DNA of 64,000 nucleotides from Actinoplanes oblitus (GTDB lineage: Bacteria; Actinomycetota; Actinomycetes; Mycobacteriales; Micromonosporaceae). This document shows, in pieces, positions 62,219 to 64,000 of this stretch (positions are counted from its first letter, which is position 1; each line of letters opens with the position of its first letter). The DNA lies in the NCBI RefSeq assembly GCF_030252345.1, contig NZ_CP126980.1, forward strand, positions 3,301,501 through 3,365,500, written 5' to 3'. The position numbers were made by a program, and so were the translations under genes. Under the pieces are notes generated by a model. The model had not been told where the DNA came from. It searched no databases and saw only the letters and a program-made list of their open reading frames with translations.

Positions 62219-64000
62219 ATGGAATCCCGAACGCCCGCCGAAGTGATCAAGGATGCCGCGGAGGCTGCCGTGGACGCGGTGACCGGCGGCACCAAGCCCG
62301 ACGTGCCCGGCAAGCCGGGCAGTGGCACCCCGACGATCGACGAACCGACCACCCCGGCCGAGCCGCTGCCGCCGAAACACGAGCAGGGGCAGCCGGACAC
62401 CCGGACGCCGACCGGCGCCGAGACCGGGGTGCCGCCGGTCTCGCACGCCCAGCAGGGTGCCTTCCTGACCACCGCGCAGGGGGCCCGGCTGCGGGACACC
62501 GACCACTCGCTGAAGGCCGGGCCGCGCGGTCCGATCCTGCTGCAGGACCACCACTTCCGCGAGAAGATCACGCACTTCGACCACGAACGCATCCCGGAGC
62601 GGGTGGTGCACGCCCGCGGCGCCGGCGCGCACGGCGTGTTCACCAGTTACGGGACCGCGGCGGACCTGACCCGGGCCGGGTTCCTCAAGCACAAGGGCAA
62701 GGAGACCCAGGTCTTCGTCCGGTTCTCCACGGTGCTCGGCTCGCGTGGCTCGGCCGACACGGTCCGCGACACCCGCGGCTTCGCCACCAAGTTCTACACC
62801 GACGAGGGCACGTTCGACCTGGTCGGCAACAACATGCCGGTGTTCTTCATCCAGGACGCGATCAAGTTCCCGGACATCATCCACGCCGCCAAGTGGCACC
62901 CGGACCGGGAGATCCCGCAGGCGCAGAGCGCGCACGACACGTTCTGGGACTTCGTCTCGCTGCACACCGAGGCGCAGCACCACACCATGTGGAACATGTC
63001 GGACCGGGGCATCCCGCGCTCGTACCGGATGATGGAGGGCTTCGGCGTCCACACGTTCCGGCTGGTCAACGACGCCGGCGAGACCGTGCTGGTGAAATTC
63101 CACTGGAAGCCGAAGCTCGGCGTGCACTCCCAGGTCTGGGAGGAGACCCAGCTGACCGGTGGCGTCGACCCGGACTACCACCGCCGCGACCTGTACGACT
63201 CCATCGAGGCCGGTGCGTACCCGGAGTGGGAGCTGGGCCTGCAGGTCTTCCCGGACACTCCGGAGGAGACGTTCGCCGGGATCGACCTGCTCGACCCCAC
63301 CAAGATCGTGCCGGAGGAGCTCGCCCCGGTGCAGCCGGTCGGCAAGCTGGTGCTCAACCGGACGCCCACCAACTTCCACGCCGAGGTCGAGCAGGTCGCG
63401 TTCCACCTGGGCAACCTGGTGCCCGGCATCGACGTCACCAACGACCCGCTGCTGCAGGGCCGGCTCTTCTCCTACCTGGACACGCAGCTCACCCGGCTGG
63501 CCGGGCCGAACTTCCACCAGATCCCGATCAACCGGCCGCACGCGCCGGTCAACGACATGCTCCGGGACGGCTTCCACCAGCAGGCGGTGCACGGCGGGGT
63601 GGCGCCGTACCGGCCGAACTCGCTGGACGGCGGCAACCCGTTCGAAGCGGGGGACAAGGAGAACGCCTTCCTCGACGTGCCGGTCGTGGTGACCGAGGCG
63701 CCGAAGGTGCGTGACCTGCCGGTCTCCTTCAAGGACCACTACACCCAGGTGCGGTTGTTCTGGCAGAGCATGTCGCCGATCGAGAAGGAACACATCATCC
63801 GGGCGTACACCTTCGAGCTCGGCAAGTGCTACCACCAGGAGATCCGGGAACGCCAGCTGCAGTGCCTGGCCAACATCGACCCGGTGCTCTGCGAGCAGGT
63901 GGCCACCGGTCTCGGCCTGCCCGTGCCGGCGCCGACCATCGAACTGCCCCAGGTCACGCCGAGCCCGGCGCTGTCCCAGGTCGGCCACCAGTGGCCGGCC
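62219..64000 (+). CDS. katE: Large-subunit catalase (KatE/HPII type), partial
   Basis: The first 594 residues are present; the end lies outside the window. A Pro/Thr-rich N-terminal extension (about 1-80) is typical of the large-subunit catalases. Catalytic His in RVVHARGAGAHGVF, Asn in DLVGNNMPVFF, and the haem-binding RLFSYLDTQLTRL with Tyr are intact. Residues beyond 560 begin the extra C-terminal flavodoxin-like domain. It removes hydrogen peroxide. The start is ATG 62219 after GAGGAG. The gene is under a sigma-B-type promoter, so it probably responds to general stress. Confidence 0.92.
   Translation, partial: MESRTPAEVIKDAAEAAVDAVTGGTKPDVPGKPGSGTPTIDEPTTPAEPLPPKHEQGQPDTRTPTGAETGVPPVSHAQQGAFLTTAQGARLRDTDHSLKAGPRGPILLQDHHFREKITHFDHERIPERVVHARGAGAHGVFTSYGTAADLTRAGFLKHKGKETQVFVRFSTVLGSRGSADTVRDTRGFATKFYTDEGTFDLVGNNMPVFFIQDAIKFPDIIHAAKWHPDREIPQAQSAHDTFWDFVSLHTEAQHHTMWNMSDRGIPRSYRMMEGFGVHTFRLVNDAGETVLVKFHWKPKLGVHSQVWEETQLTGGVDPDYHRRDLYDSIEAGAYPEWELGLQVFPDTPEETFAGIDLLDPTKIVPEELAPVQPVGKLVLNRTPTNFHAEVEQVAFHLGNLVPGIDVTNDPLLQGRLFSYLDTQLTRLAGPNFHQIPINRPHAPVNDMLRDGFHQQAVHGGVAPYRPNSLDGGNPFEAGDKENAFLDVPVVVTEAPKVRDLPVSFKDHYTQVRLFWQSMSPIEKEHIIRAYTFELGKCYHQEIRERQLQCLANIDPVLCEQVATGLGLPVPAPTIELPQVTPSPALSQVGHQWPA

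Overview
The window is very GC-rich, has codon third positions that are almost all G or C, and uses many GTG/TTG starts. It encodes DivIVA, ANTAR, FhuF, F420-type LLM and SigB/F-family proteins. This points to a filamentous actinomycete. Two methyl-accepting chemotaxis proteins together with many ANTAR/STAS regulators fit Actinoplanes or a close Micromonosporaceae relative; the genus is an inference. I saw no tRNA, rRNA, CRISPR array, intact transposase or prophage.

Layout. 1-6140: the start of a chemotaxis receptor, then a sugar ABC importer operon (mmsA-mmsB-chvE, minus strand) divergent from a ROK repressor, with an AT-rich interrupted palindrome between them. 6310-11803: a small hypothetical protein, a SprT-like protein, a three-gene molybdenum hydroxylase operon and a DUF6010 membrane protein. 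11804-12913: 1.1 kb without a convincing gene, filled with three kinds of direct repeat. 12914-16993: a type II NADH dehydrogenase-like flavoprotein and a DUF1800/DUF1501 pair. 17125-19648: a hybrid histidine kinase and a DivIVA-domain protein.

19672-28448 is the most unusual part. It holds a caspase-like protease with an effector-associated domain 2 (EAD2), a 72-residue FxSxx-like RiPP precursor, an HExxH-type peptide hydroxylase and, convergent with these and sharing a CTAG stop overlap, an NB-ARC/TPR protein of the FxSxx system (fxsT-like). A VMAP-C protein with its own EAD2 and a 31-codon leaderless small ORF complete it. I read this as a conflict or programmed-cell-death locus whose sensor/adaptor parts and peptide-modification parts are interleaved. 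No radical SAM partner is in the window.

28864-48410 is a mosaic of secreted enzymes (M14 peptidase, GH5-like), membrane proteins, iron-sulfur proteins, metallophosphoesterases, an Hsp20 under a CIRCE operator and a TetR/MBL pair with three matching operators. Four decayed gene fragments are scattered here (Vgb-like, WD40-like, FAD monooxygenase, ABC-F). 48468-54210: a secreted GH78 rhamnosidase with a LacI-type operator, then a permease/TIGR03943 pair. 54310-64000: a general-stress block with GAF-ANTAR proteins, two STAS proteins, RtcB, a SigB/F-family sigma factor, an alcohol dehydrogenase and a catalase that runs off the window. Sigma-B-like promoters (GTTT-N-GGG) precede one STAS gene and the catalase, so the sigma factor probably controls part of its own neighbourhood.

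A recurrent start arrangement, TANNNT six or seven bases before ATG/GTG, indicates that many of these genes are leaderless; I used it to choose several starts.
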